In this document: positions 62,720-64,000 of the stretch, piece after piece
Layout: every line of letters starts with the position of its first letter
How positions within the stretch are numbered: position 1 is the stretch's first letter
NCBI RefSeq assembly: GCF_000620805.1
Contig: NZ_KK211187.1
Location: 1,335,957-1,399,956, forward strand
Length of the DNA: 64,000 bases
From: Exiguobacterium undae DSM 14481
GTDB taxonomy: Bacteria > Bacillota > Bacilli > Exiguobacteriales > Exiguobacteriaceae
Reading direction: 5' to 3'
Program-made: the position numbers and the translations under genes
The notes under the pieces: model-generated
Told to the model about the DNA's origin: nothing
Databases searched by the model: none
Seen by the model: only the letters and a program-made list of their open reading frames with translations

Positions 62720-64000
62720 CAGGTTTGTTGGAAACGTATCAAGACCGGAAAGCCGAACTGTTGCAAGCCTTGATTGAACATATCCAATTATCGGTCCTAT
62801 CCCTCGTGATTGCCTGTTTAATTGCAATTCCACTTGGCATTTATCTATCCCGTAACAAAAAAATGAGCGAATGGTCGATTGGAGTCACGTCTGTCATTCA
62901 GACGATTCCTTCGCTCGCTTTGCTCGGTCTGATGATTCCCCTTGTCGGGATCGGGACCGTTCCTTCGGTCATCGCCCTTGTCTTATATGCACTTTTACCG
63001 ATTGTCCGCAATACGTATACGGGATTAGCAGAAGTGGATCCTTCGATCAAAGAGGCGGCACGCGCGTGCGGGATGACACCGACGCAAAGTCTGTTGAAGG
63101 TTGAACTTCCGCTCGCGTTACCGGTCATGATGGCCGGGGTGCGAACAGCGATGGTCTTGATCATCGGGACAGCGACGATTGCAGCACTGATCGGCGCAGG
63201 AGGACTGGGATCGATCATCCTGCTCGGGATTGACCGCAATGACAACTATCTGTTATTGCTAGGGGCGATTCCGGCAGCATTGTTAGCCCTTTTATTTGAC
63301 GGTTTATTACGACAAACGGAAGTGGCGACGAAGAAACGCCAAAAAGGGCGCTTGATTGTCGCGGTTGCTTTAATTGCGACGCTCATCATCACACCGTTTG
63401 CGCTTGGACGTACGGAACGACCTGACTTGGTCGTCGCCGGAAAACTGGGCGTTGAACCGGAAATTTTGATGAACATGTATAAATTGGTCATCGAGGACGA
63501 AACCGATTTAAATGTTCAAGTAAAACCGAATTTCGGAAAAACAACTTTTGTTTATAAAGCCCTGCAATCGGGTGACATTGATCTGTATCCGGAATTCACG
63601 GGAACGGTTTTAGCCAGTCTGACAAATGAAAAACCGGTTTCAAATGAAAAGCAAGCTGTTTTTGAACAAGCACGGGACGGTCTGGTCAAACAAGACTTGG
63701 CGTTACTCCCGCCGATGAATTACAACAATACGTATGCGGTAGCCGTTCCGAAAAAGGTTGCCGAACAGTATGACTTAAAAACGATTTCTGATTTACAGCA
63801 AGTTGCCGGACAGTTAAAAGCCGGATTTACGTTAGAGTTCAAAGATCGTCAAGACGGATACAAAGGAATCCAAGAGAAGTATGGCGTCAACTTTGAAGAA
63901 GTCGTGACGATGGAACCAAAATTACGCTACAAAGCGATTGAGTCGGGGGATATCCAAGTCATCGATGCCTATTCGACCGATCCTGAGATTGCGAAGTACG
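62716..64000 (+). CDS. Compatible-solute ABC permease fused to its binding domain (3' partial)
   Basis: Open from ATG 62716 to the end of the window (428 codons seen, no stop). Residues 1-200 are a membrane permease with the [20 protein letters not shown] loop (EAA motif). After a final helix (about 215-235) follows an OpuAC-like substrate-binding domain with [25 protein letters not shown], and so on to the edge. This TMD-SBD fusion is known for OpuF of Bacillus and similar proteins, where osmolytes such as glycine betaine and proline betaine are taken up. The ligand is inferred from the family. Confidence 0.9.
   Translation, partial: MTGLLETYQDRKAELLQALIEHIQLSVLSLVIACLIAIPLGIYLSRNKKMSEWSIGVTSVIQTIPSLALLGLMIPLVGIGTVPSVIALVLYALLPIVRNTYTGLAEVDPSIKEAARACGMTPTQSLLKVELPLALPVMMAGVRTAMVLIIGTATIAALIGAGGLGSIILLGIDRNDNYLLLLGAIPAALLALLFDGLLRQTEVATKKRQKGRLIVAVALIATLIITPFALGRTERPDLVVAGKLGVEPEILMNMYKLVIEDETDLNVQVKPNFGKTTFVYKALQSGDIDLYPEFTGTVLASLTNEKPVSNEKQAVFEQARDGLVKQDLALLPPMNYNNTYAVAVPKKVAEQYDLKTISDLQQVAGQLKAGFTLEFKDRQDGYKGIQEKYGVNFEEVVTMEPKLRYKAIESGDIQVIDAYSTDPEIAKY

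Overview
The window is a continuous piece of chromosome from a low-to-medium G+C Bacillota, most like Exiguobacterium or a close relative in the Bacillales (inference). The gene order closely follows a well-known Bacillus subtilis backbone: fer, ypbB, recS, ypbH, gudB, ypdA, prsW, ypfA, cmk, ypfD, der, gpsA, yphE, yphF, hbs, hepS, menG, hepT, ndk, cheR, aroC, aroB, aroA, ypiA, ypiB, ypiF, qcrABC, ypjA, ypjC, bshA, cca, birA, panBCD, dinG, ypmA, ypmB, aspB, asnS, dnaD, nth, recU, ponA, yprA, yprB, ypsA, gpsB. The sporulation genes that sit inside this block in Bacillus (sleB, ypeB, spoIVA, ypjB) are absent, which fits a non-sporulating relative. I saw no tRNA, rRNA, CRISPR array, prophage or insertion sequence. 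No gap between genes exceeds about 260 bases; the longest are 5018-5279 (two divergent promoters) and 39721-39961 (a regulated leader).

Layout: 1-4658 is a nucleoside ABC importer (binding lipoprotein cut by the window edge, ATPase, two permeases). 4769-7955 holds ferredoxin, the YpbB-RecS helicase pair and a small membrane protein. 8027-9559 holds a CarH-like B12 photoreceptor regulator and a MecA/YpbH adaptor. 9739-14228 carries D-Ala-D-Ala ligase, glutamate dehydrogenase, bacillithiol disulfide reductase and asparaginase. 14381-22077 is housekeeping: PrsW, the PilZ protein, Cmk, PlsC, the S1-like protein, Der, GpsA, YphE/F and HU. 22220-29380 carries menaquinone side-chain and ring methylation genes, Ndk, CheR and the last steps of the shikimate pathway. 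29434-34662 carries YpiA/B/F, the menaquinol:cytochrome c reductase (QcrABC) and YpjA.

34704-42014 carries a zinc peptidase, a YitT-type membrane protein, BshA, CCA transferase, BirA and the pantothenate operon with a structured leader. 42115-49466 carries DinG, YpmA/B, AspB, AsnS, DnaD and endonuclease III. 49512-58654 carries a DUF3800 protein, YppE, RecU-PonA, the MrfA-MrfB repair pair, YpsA and GpsB. The right end (58730-64000) is more accessory: a membrane protein, a FAD monooxygenase, a Nudix CoA hydrolase with a small partner gene, a DUF2187 protein, and a compatible-solute ABC importer whose permease is fused to its binding domain and runs off the window.

Functional links: HepS/HepT/MenG make the menaquinone that QcrABC oxidises; BshA and YpdA belong to the bacillithiol system; RecU, PonA and GpsB connect chromosome segregation and wall synthesis; several DNA repair proteins (RecS, Nth, RecU, DinG, MrfAB) lie here. 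The points most worth a second look are the CarH-like regulator with an unusual residue at its light-state ligand position, the panBCD leader with a terminator and a competing long-range helix, the 14-unit TTDEP repeat at the end of PonA, and candidate CcpA sites at ndk and gudB. I did not find a clearly new multi-gene system.
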